Part shown: piece by piece, positions 1-7,169 of the stretch
Position numbering within the stretch: the first letter of the stretch is position 1
How the letters are laid out: the number at the start of each line of letters is the position of its first letter
DNA from: Candidatus Moranbacteria bacterium UBA4824
GTDB taxonomy: Bacteria; Patescibacteriota; Minisyncoccia; Moranbacterales; UBA2206
Assembly (NCBI GenBank): GCA_002400405.1
Contig: DHFM01000073.1
Span: 541-16,908 of the forward strand
Length of the DNA stretch: 16,368 nucleotides
Direction: 5' to 3'
Position numbers and translations under genes: made by a program
The notes under the pieces: model-generated
Told to the model about the DNA's origin: nothing
What the model saw: the letters and a program-made list of their open reading frames with translations, nothing else
Databases searched by the model: none

Positions 1-26
1 CGCAATGCGACTCTTCCAAATATCTA

Positions 27-49
27 AAATGAGGCCAACCGCCTCATTT
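27..49 (-). terminator. Hairpin, possible terminator after the metallophosphoesterase gene
   Basis: Perfect 9-bp arms (AAATGAGGC / GCCTCATTT) around a 5-nt loop, about 40 nt past the TAG of the minus-strand metallophosphoesterase. The T-tract on the minus strand is short (TTTTAGATA), so termination strength is uncertain; the hairpin could also serve a plus-strand gene lying left of the window. Confidence 0.45.
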
Positions 50-86
50 GTAATTTAACAGGAAAAAAAGAAAAAATCAATGTTTT

Positions 87-782
87 CTAACATTCAAAAA
101 TCTCCACCTTATTTTCCAAAATTGTAATGTAAGTGCATGGCACATCCGTCCAACAACCACAATTGTAATATCTTATTCCATATTTTACCTTCTTCATTGC
201 TCTGTGGGTATGCCCACAAAAAATATATTTAGCTTGATGTTTTTGAGCGTATGCGATAGCTGAATTGGAAACTTTTTCGGAAAGATGAAGCCAGCCTTTG
301 CTTTTTCTTTTGATGAAATGACTAAATTTTTTTTCTTTAGAATCAAATTTTTGGATAAAATTATAGATCTTAGTGGCTAGATGGCTAAGTAGAGTATTAT
401 TCACTAAAAATCTATCAAATTGATGACCGTGAATAGCTAAATATTTTTCTTGCTTGTATTGCCAAGAATAAGTTTATCGAAAAACTTGCGCGCCTAAAAA
501 AGCGCTAAAAATTTCCGACAAATCTGCGTCATGATTACCTTGAATCCAACGAACTTTTTTTTCTTTGGATATTTTTCCGATATAAGAAATGAGTTTTAGC
601 GAATCTTCAGAAAAATGTCGAAGATCCAAGCTGTCAAAAATATCCCCCAGAAGAATAAGTTTTCTGAAGGAATATTTTTTCAACATTTCCAAAACTTTTT
701 TTGGCTGGCTCACTGAAGAACCAAGATGAAGATCGGAAATTATTATTGTATGAGTTTTTTTAAGTGAAATTTTTTTTCTCAT
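87..782 (-). pseudogene. LpxH-like metallophosphoesterase interrupted by an in-frame stop
   Basis: Calcineurin-like metallophosphoesterase of the LpxH/UDP-2,3-diacylglucosamine diphosphatase type (COG2908-like). All five metal-binding blocks are visible in one frame: SDLHLGS (Asp17, His19), LLGDIFD (Asp47), GNHDAD (82-87), HGHQFD (118-123) and CGHTHRA (GHTH at 190-193). A single TAA (474-476, codon 103) separates the first three blocks from the last two, with no frame change, so this is a nonsense codon, not an indel. I chose the ATG at 780-782 because AGGAG lies 7 nt upstream and it falls just after the ppsA stop; a longer in-frame start at 863 would overlap ppsA. Total length without the stop would be about 231 residues, normal for the family. 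The same TAA ends other genes here, so recoding is unlikely. It may be a recent pseudogene or a sequence error. The substrate is unknown, since these lineages usually lack lipid A. Confidence 0.8.
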
Positions 783-792
783 TTTTATTCTC

Positions 793-3255
793 CTATTTCT
801 CCATCTTCCCAATTTCAATGGTAGTTTTGATAACTGTGTCAGGATTGAGAGAAATTGAATCAATGCCTTCTTCCACTAGAAATTTGGCAAAATCAAGAAA
901 ATCTGATGGCGCTTGTCCGCAAATTCCAACTTTTCTTTTGGCAATGTGCGCTTTTTTGATCACTTGACGGATAAGTTCTTTGACCGCTTCATTGCGCTCA
1001 TCATATACATGGGCAACTTTGGCGCTATCTCGATCTACTCCTAAAGTTAGTTGAGTAAGATCATTAGACCCAATAGAAAAGCCGTCAAAAATTTTGGCAA
1101 ATTCATGCGCTAAAATAACGTTGGATGGAATTTCACACATCACATAGACTTCCAATCCTTTTTTGCCTCGCTCCAGCCCATGCTTTTTCATTTGAGCTAA
1201 AACTTTTTTTCCCTCTTCTATTGTTCGACAAAACGGAATCATAATTTTGACGTTGGTAAGTCCCATCACCTCTCGCACTTTTTTGAAAGCGCGACATTCC
1301 AACTCAAATCCATCCACATAATCTTTGTCATAATAGCGTGAAGCTCCACGCCAACCAATCATTGGATTTTCTTCGGCTGGTTCAAAATTTTTCCCACCAA
1401 TCAGCGTGGAATATTCGTTAGTCTTGAAATCACTCATTCGAACAATCACATCTTTTGGAAAAAAAGCGGCGCCAATTCGACCAATACCTTCGGCCAATTT
1501 ATCCACAAAAAATTCTTCCTTGTTTGGATAGCCCTGGGTAATTTCCTCTATTTTTCTTCTTTCGTCCTTGTCTTTTATTTTTTCAAAATGCTTAAGCGCC
1601 ATTGGATGAATTTTGATATACTCTGTAATGATAAATTCTTCTCTTGCCAATCCTACGCCGTCATTTGGGATAAATGAAAGATCAAAAGCTTGATCAGGGT
1701 TGCCAACATTCATCATTATTTTTGTTTTGGTTTTTCGAAGATGCTTAAGATTCGTTCTTTTGATTTCATATTTTAGCATTCCATCATAAATCTTACCTTC
1801 TTCTCCTTCAGCGCAACTAGCGGTGACATTTTGTCCGTCTTTTATGGCATGCGTCGCATTTCCCACTCCCACGATACACGGAATTCCCAATTCTCGACTC
1901 ACAATGGCAGCGTGACTAGTTCTGCCACCAGAATTTGTGACAATGGCGCTGGCTATTTTCATAATTGGTTCCCAATCTGGATCAGTCATTTCCGTGACAA
2001 GCACTTGGCCTTTTTTGAACTGGGCAATTTTTGCCACATTTTTTATAACATTCGCTTGGCCTTGTCCGATTTTTCCACCCACCGCTGAACCTTGGCAAAG
2101 TAATTTTCCTTTTGCCCGCAAAATATATTCTTCCAAAAAGTTTTTGTCTTTTTGTGATTCTACTGTTTCTGGTCGGGCCTGAACGATATAGAGTTCGTTG
2201 TTTCGACCATCTTTGGCCCATTCAATATCCATCGGTTTTTTGTAGTGTTCTTCAATTTTTGTTCCCCACTGAGCAAGTTGCAAAACCTCTTCGTCAGTAA
2301 GCGCGAATTTTTTGCGATCTTCCATCGGCACCAAAACATTTTGCGTAGAAGAATTTCCGCCGACACTATAGATTAATTTATTCTCCTTGCTTCCCATCTT
2401 CTTGCCAATAATTGACTTGAAACCATCTTTTAAGGTTGGCTTATGCACGATAAATTCATCCGGTGTCACTTTGCCTTTGACAATATTTTCTCCTAACCCC
2501 CATGAACCATTAATGACTACCGCGTCTTGAAAACCACTTTCAGTATCAATAGTAAACATCACGCCACTCACCGCTTCGTCTGAGCGAATCATTTTTTGCA
2601 CGCCCACTGAAAGAGCAATCGCAAAATGATCAAATTTTTTGTCTACGCGATATGATATGGCGCGATCAGTAAAAAGTGAAGCAAAACATTTCTTAACTGA
2701 TTCCAAAAGATTATATTCCCCGACAATATTCAAATATGATTCTTGTTGTCCAGCAAAAGAGGCGTCCACTAAATCTTCGGCTGTGGCGCTAGATCTCACC
2801 GCTACATCCACTCCACCTGCAAAATGATTAGTGTGATCATCCTTGTCCCAAGTAATGCGAAAATCTTTGTGTCTGGCATATTCTTTAGAGAGTTTGGCAT
2901 AATTTTCCACAATTTCATTGCGCAAATCTTCTGGAAATTGAGCGGAAAGAATTAGTTCGCGAATTTGATGTCCCCGCTTGGCCAAATTCACCATACTGCC
3001 AGTGTCCAATCCTCTCAGAATTTTTTTAATTTTTCCATCCAGATTATTTTCCGAGATAAAATAACGATATGCCTTGGAAGTAATGGCAAAACCATTTGGT
3101 ACTTTTATCCCCTTGCCTTTCAAATTAGAATACATCTCTCCGAGCGAAGCATTCTTTCCTCCACCAAATTCAATGTCGCCAATTCCGAGTTCTGAAAACC
3201 AAAGCACAAAAGCATCTTTTTTATTTTTCTTGATTTGTTTTTTTCTTTTTAACAT
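793..3255 (-). CDS. ppsA: Phosphoenolpyruvate synthase (pyruvate, water dikinase)
   Basis: Makes PEP from pyruvate and ATP (giving AMP and phosphate), the gluconeogenic counterpart of pyruvate kinase; cytosolic. The 820 residues match the family's usual length. Domain order: N-terminal ATP-grasp domain with GGGKNASLGEM (31-41) and RSSATAEDLVDASFAGQQE (154-172); swivelling phosphohistidine domain with GGRTSHAAIVSRE (443-455), catalytic His448; C-terminal PEP/pyruvate barrel with RMSDFKTNEY (606-615), NPMIGWRG (630-637), GSNDLTQLTLGVDRD (729-743) and the catalytic-Cys block ICGQ (778-781, Cys779). The N-terminus is a Lys-rich extension of about 14 residues. The metallophosphoesterase starts 11 nt beyond its stop, so they probably share a transcript. 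Upstream are an extended -10 promoter near 3437-3445 and a leader of roughly 180 nt containing a dispersed palindromic repeat. PpsA rather than PPDK is supported by overall length and motif order; PPDK is the only near alternative. Confidence 0.95.
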   Translation of the reverse strand: MLKRKKQIKKNKKDAFVLWFSELGIGDIEFGGGKNASLGEMYSNLKGKGIKVPNGFAITSKAYRYFISENNLDGKIKKILRGLDTGSMVNLAKRGHQIRELILSAQFPEDLRNEIVENYAKLSKEYARHKDFRITWDKDDHTNHFAGGVDVAVRSSATAEDLVDASFAGQQESYLNIVGEYNLLESVKKCFASLFTDRAISYRVDKKFDHFAIALSVGVQKMIRSDEAVSGVMFTIDTESGFQDAVVINGSWGLGENIVKGKVTPDEFIVHKPTLKDGFKSIIGKKMGSKENKLIYSVGGNSSTQNVLVPMEDRKKFALTDEEVLQLAQWGTKIEEHYKKPMDIEWAKDGRNNELYIVQARPETVESQKDKNFLEEYILRAKGKLLCQGSAVGGKIGQGQANVIKNVAKIAQFKKGQVLVTEMTDPDWEPIMKIASAIVTNSGGRTSHAAIVSRELGIPCIVGVGNATHAIKDGQNVTASCAEGEEGKIYDGMLKYEIKRTNLKHLRKTKTKIMMNVGNPDQAFDLSFIPNDGVGLAREEFIITEYIKIHPMALKHFEKIKDKDERRKIEEITQGYPNKEEFFVDKLAEGIGRIGAAFFPKDVIVRMSDFKTNEYSTLIGGKNFEPAEENPMIGWRGASRYYDKDYVDGFELECRAFKKVREVMGLTNVKIMIPFCRTIEEGKKVLAQMKKHGLERGKKGLEVYVMCEIPSNVILAHEFAKIFDGFSIGSNDLTQLTLGVDRDSAKVAHVYDERNEAVKELIRQVIKKAHIAKRKVGICGQAPSDFLDFAKFLVEEGIDSISLNPDTVIKTTIEIGKMEK

Positions 3256-3273
3256 TTTGTTTTGTTTACCCTA

Positions 3274-3352
3274 TGTCATCCTGAACTAGCCGTGCCTCGC
3301 CGGCAGGCGGGTTTCAGGATCTGATTGATGCTGAAATAAATTCAGCATGACA
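3274..3352. repeat. Dispersed palindromic repeat (TGTCAT...ATGACA) with a nested second repeat
   Basis: Starts TGTCATCCTGAACT and ends TTCAGCATGACA. It is the same family as the copies at 10075-10135, 11671-11737 and 12025-12085. About 23 bp (near 3288-3310) interrupt the left arm with a different GC-rich palindrome (core GCCTCGCCGGCAGGCGGG). Removing that insert restores the arm CTGAACT..TTTCAGGATC seen in the other copies. It lies in the ppsA leader and can fold as a long hairpin in the mRNA. Confidence 0.85.
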
Positions 3353-3436
3353 AAGTTTTTTATATTATTTATTTTAAATTTATTTTATTTTATTTTTTTA
3401 TTGTTTCATGTTTTATGCTACATGTTTCATGAATTT

Positions 3437-3465
3437 ATTATACCACAAAAAAGTATTTTGTTGAA
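3437..3465 (-). promoter_or_regulatory. Probable ppsA promoter (extended -10)
   Basis: On the minus strand TGGTATAAT (3437-3445) is a perfect -10 with the TGn extension. A poor -35 (TTCAAC, 3460-3465) sits at 17-nt spacing. It reads toward ppsA, giving a long AT-rich leader that includes repeated ATGTTTCATG-like words (3405-3432) and the palindromic repeat. Confidence 0.5.
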
Positions 3466-3489
3466 ATTTTTAATCTAATTATTTTTTAT

Positions 3490-3525
3490 TATAAAAAAGC
3501 CCCGCAATATCTCTATTGCGGGGTG
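3490..3525 (-). terminator. Rho-independent terminator of the DGR-like variable gene
   Basis: Perfect 10-bp arms (CCCCGCAATA / TATTGCGGGG) with a 4-nt loop, followed on the minus strand by CTTTTTTAT. It lies about 55 nt past the stop of the gene at 3581-4648 and ahead of the ppsA promoter, separating the two units. Confidence 0.9.
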
Positions 3526-3549
3526 AAATTTATCCAGAAATCCAGAATC

Positions 3550-3566
3550 CTTCCGCCGTTGGCGGA
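3550..3566 (-). promoter_or_regulatory. Short hairpin just past the putative variable region
   Basis: Minus-strand TTCCGCCAACGGCGGAA: 7-bp perfect arms and a 3-nt loop, 14 nt after the TAG of the variable gene. In the Bordetella phage DGR a short hairpin/cruciform just after the variable region helps target recognition; the position and size here are similar. The core also resembles the genome's GC-rich palindromic repeats (compare 4909-4924), so it may simply be one of those. Confidence 0.5.
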
Positions 3567-3580
3567 AATCTCCCGAAGTC

Positions 3581-4648
3581 CTATAGGGCGAGACGCAGGC
3601 GGTGGCTGCCGAAGGAGTAGTCGGCACGGCCGGAAGAGAGGTGGAACTCACTGCCGTTAGAGTGAGCGTGGGCTACTGAAACATCAGGATTTGTTTTTTT
3701 ATCCCGATGATCAACCAAGTCTCGCCTCCACTCCCAAGTATTGGAAGCAATGTGAGTTTTATCTTTGGCGAACATCTGCGCCGCCAAGACAATTCCTTCT
3801 GCGTGAGACAGAACTCGCACGCCTTCATAAATAGCCGAAACATATGAGCGATTTTCTGGCTTCACCAGCTCGCCATTTTTGTTGACGATTTTTTGATCCG
3901 CCGGAATATCCGGCAGATCGCTGGTAAAAACCACTCGCACAATATCGGACTGGACTTTCGGCGGAGGATTTTTTTTGCCGAGAATTCTTTTAGTCTCAGC
4001 CATCCAATCGCTTTTAAAAGCAACAAGATTAAATTCCTCCGGCTCGGTCGGATTACATCTCGTCAAAAGTTCGGCAAGTGTTAATCCTGTCCAGCGATCC
4101 GTCCCTGATTCATTCCAAATCCGGAAACCATCCTCTTTAAATCTTCTTAACAACCAAAAGAAAAAGAATTCGGCCTCAGTCAATTCACCACTATAAAGCT
4201 CCGTAAACGAAGACAAAATAAGGAACCAATTAATACAACCAGATTCAAGTCCAGCCTTAATGGCTGGCAGTCGATCAGCTTCAACAAAAATTCTCCTTCT
4301 GAAATTTTTACCCAAATAAAAACCGCTTAATTTCCTGTAACCGTAAAATTCTTCCGCCTGCCATCTAATTTGTTTCTCCAGACTTCCCCCATCCAGAAAC
4401 CTTTCGAGGTTGTTGTCTTGAAACCATCTCAAAAGCGCCGGATAACTAAATACCACAGGAAAATAATTCTGGTCAAAATTAATTAGTGCCTCAAGATAAT
4501 CTGGATCATCAATTAATCGCTGAAAAATTGAAAATCCACCAGCATTGATAATCCTCCGAGTTGCCTCGCTAACTGTGACCATACCTTTTGAAATTTCAAT
4601 TTCAAGTTGTGTTGGCCGTCGGTTCGCAATGGTATTTTTTGTTTCCAT
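3581..4648 (-). CDS. Candidate DGR-type variable protein (unrecognised 355-aa protein)
   Basis: No confident family assignment. The N-terminal two thirds are mixed helical and aromatic-rich with no signal peptide (e.g. VTVSEATRRIINAGGFSIF, 24-42). The C-terminal part, from about residue 268 (SYVSAIYEGVRVLSHAEGIVLAA), leads to TWEWRRD (304-310) and ends GSHRLRLAL. That resembles the formylglycine-enzyme/C-type-lectin-like fold used by diversity-generating retroelement targets, where a WEW-type block precedes the variable strand and the protein ends near a G-x-R-x-A-L motif. In the last 30 sense codons (3584-3673) I count 27 ending in C or T, 21 of them in C; 59 of 90 bases are G or C and only 12 are A. 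This is very unlike the AT-rich neighbours and is expected where AAY codons of a template have been A-mutagenised. AGGAGG sits 6 nt before the ATG. It is a single-gene unit with its own promoter and terminator. No reverse transcriptase or template repeat is in the window, so the DGR role is inference. Confidence 0.6.
   Translation of the reverse strand: METKNTIANRRPTQLEIEISKGMVTVSEATRRIINAGGFSIFQRLIDDPDYLEALINFDQNYFPVVFSYPALLRWFQDNNLERFLDGGSLEKQIRWQAEEFYGYRKLSGFYLGKNFRRRIFVEADRLPAIKAGLESGCINWFLILSSFTELYSGELTEAEFFFFWLLRRFKEDGFRIWNESGTDRWTGLTLAELLTRCNPTEPEEFNLVAFKSDWMAETKRILGKKNPPPKVQSDIVRVVFTSDLPDIPADQKIVNKNGELVKPENRSYVSAIYEGVRVLSHAEGIVLAAQMFAKDKTHIASNTWEWRRDLVDHRDKKTNPDVSVAHAHSNGSEFHLSSGRADYSFGSHRLRLAL
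3584..3673 (-). other. Putative DGR variable region (VR) in the last 30 codons
   Basis: GC about 66 percent and A about 13 percent on the coding strand; 27 of 30 codons are NNY. It encodes residues 326-355, rich in His, Ser, Gly, Tyr and Arg (AHAHSNGSEF ... ADYSFGSHRL). It ends at the stop codon and is followed by a hairpin at 3550-3566. Boundaries are approximate because the template repeat is not in view. Confidence 0.5.
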
Positions 4649-4693
4649 CGCACACCTCCTCTTCTTCTTTAAAAATTATTTTTAAACAACTTT

Positions 4694-4754
4694 CAATTAC
4701 CAGACCGTTTTCTGATAATTAAGGCATTAAAGCACCGCCAGGGCCAAAAGTCAA
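4694..4754 (-). promoter_or_regulatory. Promoter and operator-like inverted repeat of the variable gene
   Basis: Minus-strand TTGACT (4749-4754), 17-nt spacer, TTTAAT (4726-4731): the best sigma-70-like promoter in the window. Just downstream, overlapping the expected transcript start, is an imperfect inverted repeat (AATTACCAGA 4695-4704 and TCTGATAATT 4711-4720, 6-nt centre, one mismatched pair). It could be an operator or a 5' mRNA hairpin. Confidence 0.65.
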
Positions 4755-4802
4755 TCACTTATGTCTTTTTTTGGCTTAATTAAAGAATTTTTCGTCATCT
4801 TC

Positions 4803-4820
4803 AATTTTATCGATAAAATT
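4803..4820. repeat. 18-bp perfect palindrome
   Basis: AATTTTATCGATAAAATT, fully self-complementary, about 50 bp upstream of the -35 of the variable gene. It could be a protein-binding site; no function can be assigned. Confidence 0.5.
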
Positions 4821-4857
4821 TTTGATTGATTTTTATTTAAATTCAGCCTTGCAAAAC

Positions 4858-5021
4858 GTGCCATTATAAATTCGAGTGAGTCGGCGTTAAAAAATTTATC
4901 CTGTTTGATCCGCCAGCTGGCGGAGAGTTATAAATTTTAGCCGAAGAACGAAGAATTTATTGGCGCGTGAGCTCGGCTGAGAGTTCTTTTTGTTACTTTT
5001 TCTTGCGGAAAGAAAAAGTAA
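4858..5021. repeat. Composite of nested palindromic repeats in the intergenic region
   Basis: Three pieces fill the gap between pyk and the variable gene. Imperfect inverted arms (about 4858-4899 and 4930-4967; both contain ATAAATTC and TCGGC, in opposite orientation) flank a perfect 16-bp palindrome TCCGCCAGCTGGCGGA (4909-4924). A separate hairpin with 12-bp perfect arms TTACTTTTTCTT / AAGAAAAAGTAA lies at 4993-5021. No coding sequence is supported in 4760-5040. These look like dispersed small repeat elements, one inserted in another. Confidence 0.7.
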
Positions 5022-5045
5022 GCGAAGAATATTTATTAAAAAATA

Positions 5046-5075
5046 AAAGAACTGGCACAAACCAGTTCTTTTAAA
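5046..5075 (-). terminator. Rho-independent terminator of pyk
   Basis: Perfect 11-bp arms AAAAGAACTGG / CCAGTTCTTTT around a 6-nt loop, then TATTTTTTAAT on the minus strand. It is about 50 nt after the pyk stop. A T-rich run follows on the other strand too, so it could act in both directions. Confidence 0.85.
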
Positions 5076-5082
5076 AATATTT

Positions 5083-5120
5083 TTCGTAATTCGTATTTTC
5101 GCTCGATTCGTAATTTTGTA
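5083..5120. repeat. TTCGTA-type short repeats, 3' side of pyk
   Basis: Degenerate units (TTTTCGTAATTCGTATTTTCG, then ATTCGTAATTTTGTAAATTA) lie between the pyk stop and its terminator. They belong to the same family as 6566-6647 and 12293-12328. Confidence 0.6.
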
Positions 5121-5122
5121 AA

Positions 5123-6562
5123 TTACCGCACCTCCTCCACCTTCACCAAACTCATATGCTCTTTAATTTTGTGTGGACGGCCAGCGATGATAATTAGTTT
5201 GTCACCAATCTTGACTACTTTTTCTTTTTTCAAAATCTCTACCGACTTGTCGATGAGTTCATCCATCGTCTGACAATCTGGCAAAACGAATGTTTGTACT
5301 CCCCAAATTAGACTTAATTGCTGATGAGTTTTTTCATTGTTAGTCATAACAAAAATTGGACTCTCCGGACGATGACGCGAAATCATTCTGGCCGTAAACC
5401 CGCTCACACTGGCCACTACAATTGCTTTGGCTTTGGTGTCTTTCAAAAGTTCATGAGCACTGTGTGCAATGGCGGCCGATGCGCTTTGGTTTTTGTCGCC
5501 TAAAAATCCATGCTCCAAATCATCAAAAGGAGATTTTTCGGTATTATTTATGATTTCACTCATTATCTCAACTGATTGAATTGGATATTCACCATTAGCT
5601 GTTTCTCCACTGAGCATCACTGCATCAGTGTGATCGATTACAGCATTAGAAACATCCCCTACTTCTGCCCGAGTTGGACGAGGATTTTCGATCATTGAAT
5701 TTAGCATTTGAGTGGCTACAATTACGGGAGTCACTGCCTTTAAGCATTCAGCAATAATCTCTTTTTGATATATCACCACCTTACTCTCTTTCATTTCAAT
5801 TCCAAGGTCTCCCCTCGCCACCATAATAGCATCGGATGCTTCAATTATTTCTGAAATATTTTTTATCGCTTCTTTTCTTTCTATTTTTGCAATTACTTGA
5901 GGAAGCCGATCAGTTCGACCTAGTATCTTTTTTATCCTATTTTTAACTTTAATAATTTCGCTCGCATTACTAACAAAAGAAAGTGCAATATATTCGACAT
6001 CTTGTGATAGTGCAAACATAAGATCTTCCAAATCTTTTTTTGTTACTGCTCCCGTTTCTAAATTAGTATCAGGAATGTTGACTCCCTTGTGATTTTTTAT
6101 TACCCCCTCATCTATTGCTTGTGCTCTGATAAAGTTTTTTTCTTTGCCAACTACTTTGAGTTTGATAAGCCCATCTTCAATCAAAATTTCGTTTTTGATT
6201 TTTATATTTTCCAATATTCCTGGCCAATCTAGTGAAAAACATTTTTTTTCTGACATCTGACATTCAGCATTATTTTTCTTTGATGAATCAGAAATCAGAA
6301 CAAATTCTCCCTTTTTTATCTTTATATCCTCGCTTACTACTGTGCGAATTCTTGGACCCTGAAGATCAGCAATAATTCCAATAGGAGTTTTCAGTTCTTC
6401 TCGAAGTTCCTTGATATAGGTTATAAGTTTACCATTAGAAGAATGGTTGCCATGAGAAAAATTAATTCTGGCTACATTCATTCCGGCCTTAATTAGTTTT
6501 TTCAATTTTTCCTTAGTGCCAGTCGAGGGTCCGATGGTGGCTACGATTTTTGTTCTCTTCAT
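5123..6562 (-). CDS. pyk: Pyruvate kinase
   Basis: Transfers phosphate from PEP to ADP, giving pyruvate and ATP in lower glycolysis; cytosolic tetramer in the family. 479 residues, usual bacterial length. Motifs: TKIVATIGPS (4-13), ARINFSHGNH (31-40), ADLQGPRIR (65-73), catalytic/metal block AKIERKEA (225-232; Lys226, Glu228), MVARGDLGIE (247-256, Asp252), and the PEP-site block with VATQMLNSM (282-290) and NPRPTRAEVGDV (293-304). The C-terminal allosteric domain is present (to VKVEEVR). The start is fixed by the conserved KRTKIVATIGP beginning. No Shine-Dalgarno is visible; the ATG directly follows TTCGTA repeats, so translation may be leaderless-like or structure-dependent. A probable promoter lies at 6672-6680. 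It acts opposite to PpsA, whose gene lies downstream. Confidence 0.97.
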   Translation of the reverse strand: MKRTKIVATIGPSTGTKEKLKKLIKAGMNVARINFSHGNHSSNGKLITYIKELREELKTPIGIIADLQGPRIRTVVSEDIKIKKGEFVLISDSSKKNNAECQMSEKKCFSLDWPGILENIKIKNEILIEDGLIKLKVVGKEKNFIRAQAIDEGVIKNHKGVNIPDTNLETGAVTKKDLEDLMFALSQDVEYIALSFVSNASEIIKVKNRIKKILGRTDRLPQVIAKIERKEAIKNISEIIEASDAIMVARGDLGIEMKESKVVIYQKEIIAECLKAVTPVIVATQMLNSMIENPRPTRAEVGDVSNAVIDHTDAVMLSGETANGEYPIQSVEIMSEIINNTEKSPFDDLEHGFLGDKNQSASAAIAHSAHELLKDTKAKAIVVASVSGFTARMISRHRPESPIFVMTNNEKTHQQLSLIWGVQTFVLPDCQTMDELIDKSVEILKKEKVVKIGDKLIIIAGRPHKIKEHMSLVKVEEVR

Positions 6563-6565
6563 AAT

Positions 6566-6647
6566 TTTACGAAAGTACGAATTAAACGAAAGTACGAATT
6601 AAAACAAGCAAGGATTAGTAATTTAGCTTGATTCGTAATTTCGTAAA
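6566..6647. repeat. TTCGTA inverted/tandem repeat in the pyk leader
   Basis: Two tandem units of ACGAAAGTACGAATTAA (6566-6602) face an inverted unit ATTCGTAATTTCGTAAA (6631-6647), matching at 15 of 16 positions. The stem extends inward by CAAGC (6605-6609) / GCTTG (6626-6630). In the mRNA this makes a long hairpin ending right at the pyk start codon. It could hinder or position ribosomes. Confidence 0.75.
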
Positions 6648-6671
6648 TAGTTAATAATTTTTTATATTCTA

Positions 6672-6680
6672 ATCATATCA
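6672..6680 (-). promoter_or_regulatory. Probable pyk promoter (extended -10)
   Basis: Minus-strand TGATATGAT, a TGn-extended -10 with one mismatch (TATGAT), just after the terminator of the upstream gene. The -35 is poor. It would give a leader of about 100 nt containing the TTCGTA hairpin. Confidence 0.45.
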
Positions 6681-6694
6681 TTAAAACCCAAACA

Positions 6695-6730
6695 AAAACA
6701 GCCCCGAATATTTCTCAGGACTGTTTTATA
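6695..6730 (-). terminator. Terminator after the DUF4870-like gene
   Basis: Arms AAAACAGTCC / GGGGCTGTTTT pair with one G-U around an A-rich loop, followed on the minus strand by TTTTTGTTT. It lies 14 nt past the stop of the 122-aa gene and directly before the pyk promoter. Confidence 0.7.
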
Positions 6731-6743
6731 AAGATACTACTAA

Positions 6744-7112
6744 CTATTTCAAAATTTCAAATCCTCCGATAATCGGTAGTTTTTTCATTTCGCCCTTAGC
6801 TGCGTTGATTATACCGATAATTGCAACAACTAATATTATGATACTTCCAATAGGCAAGATTATAAACCAGCCAAGAATAGGAATTAATGTTCCGACAATA
6901 TTAACTGCGATAGCTGATATCAAAAGCACCAATTGTTGATTAGCATGAAACTTAGCAAACGGACTTTTCTTGCTTTCTTCATTCAAAAGAGGAATAAAGA
7001 AAAGAATCGGAATAATATATCCAATAATAGCCATCAACTTATTTTTTTCTACGTCAGCTGAATTAGCTTTTGGCACTTCCTTTGGCGCTTCTTGTGTTTT
7101 TTGTTCTTCCAT
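6744..7112 (-). CDS. Small membrane protein, DUF4870/Tic20-like
   Basis: 122 residues. A charged N-terminal tail rich in Glu/Lys/Pro (1-25) is followed by about three hydrophobic segments (roughly 27-45, 56-78, 80-105). The block FAKFHANQQLVLL (52-64) is the signature of DUF4870-type proteins, small membrane proteins of unknown function in which this F-H-x-x-Q patch joins the first two helices. The tail ends with a short basic stretch (GEMKKLPIIGGFEILK). It lies 156 nt downstream of htpX and before a terminator. It could be the last gene of the lemA-htpX operon or have its own promoter in the AT-rich gap; no clear promoter or Shine-Dalgarno is visible. Membrane location is confident, function is not. 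Confidence 0.8.
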   Translation of the reverse strand: MEEQKTQEAPKEVPKANSADVEKNKLMAIIGYIIPILFFIPLLNEESKKSPFAKFHANQQLVLLISAIAVNIVGTLIPILGWFIILPIGSIIILVVAIIGIINAAKGEMKKLPIIGGFEILK

Positions 7113-7169
7113 ATTTTTTTATTATTATTTACTTATTTAAGTTTAACATTAAATCAAAAAATTGCAACT

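Noticed and set aside
474..476. TAA recoding as a sense codon (alternative genetic code)
   Set aside because: TAA ends many other genes here in the expected place (e.g. htpX, the xre gene and the partial mod gene), so recoding would extend them wrongly.
1831..2366. Several open frames on both strands inside ppsA
   Set aside because: They overlap strongly conserved PpsA sequence and have low-complexity, non-domain translations; shadows of the real gene.
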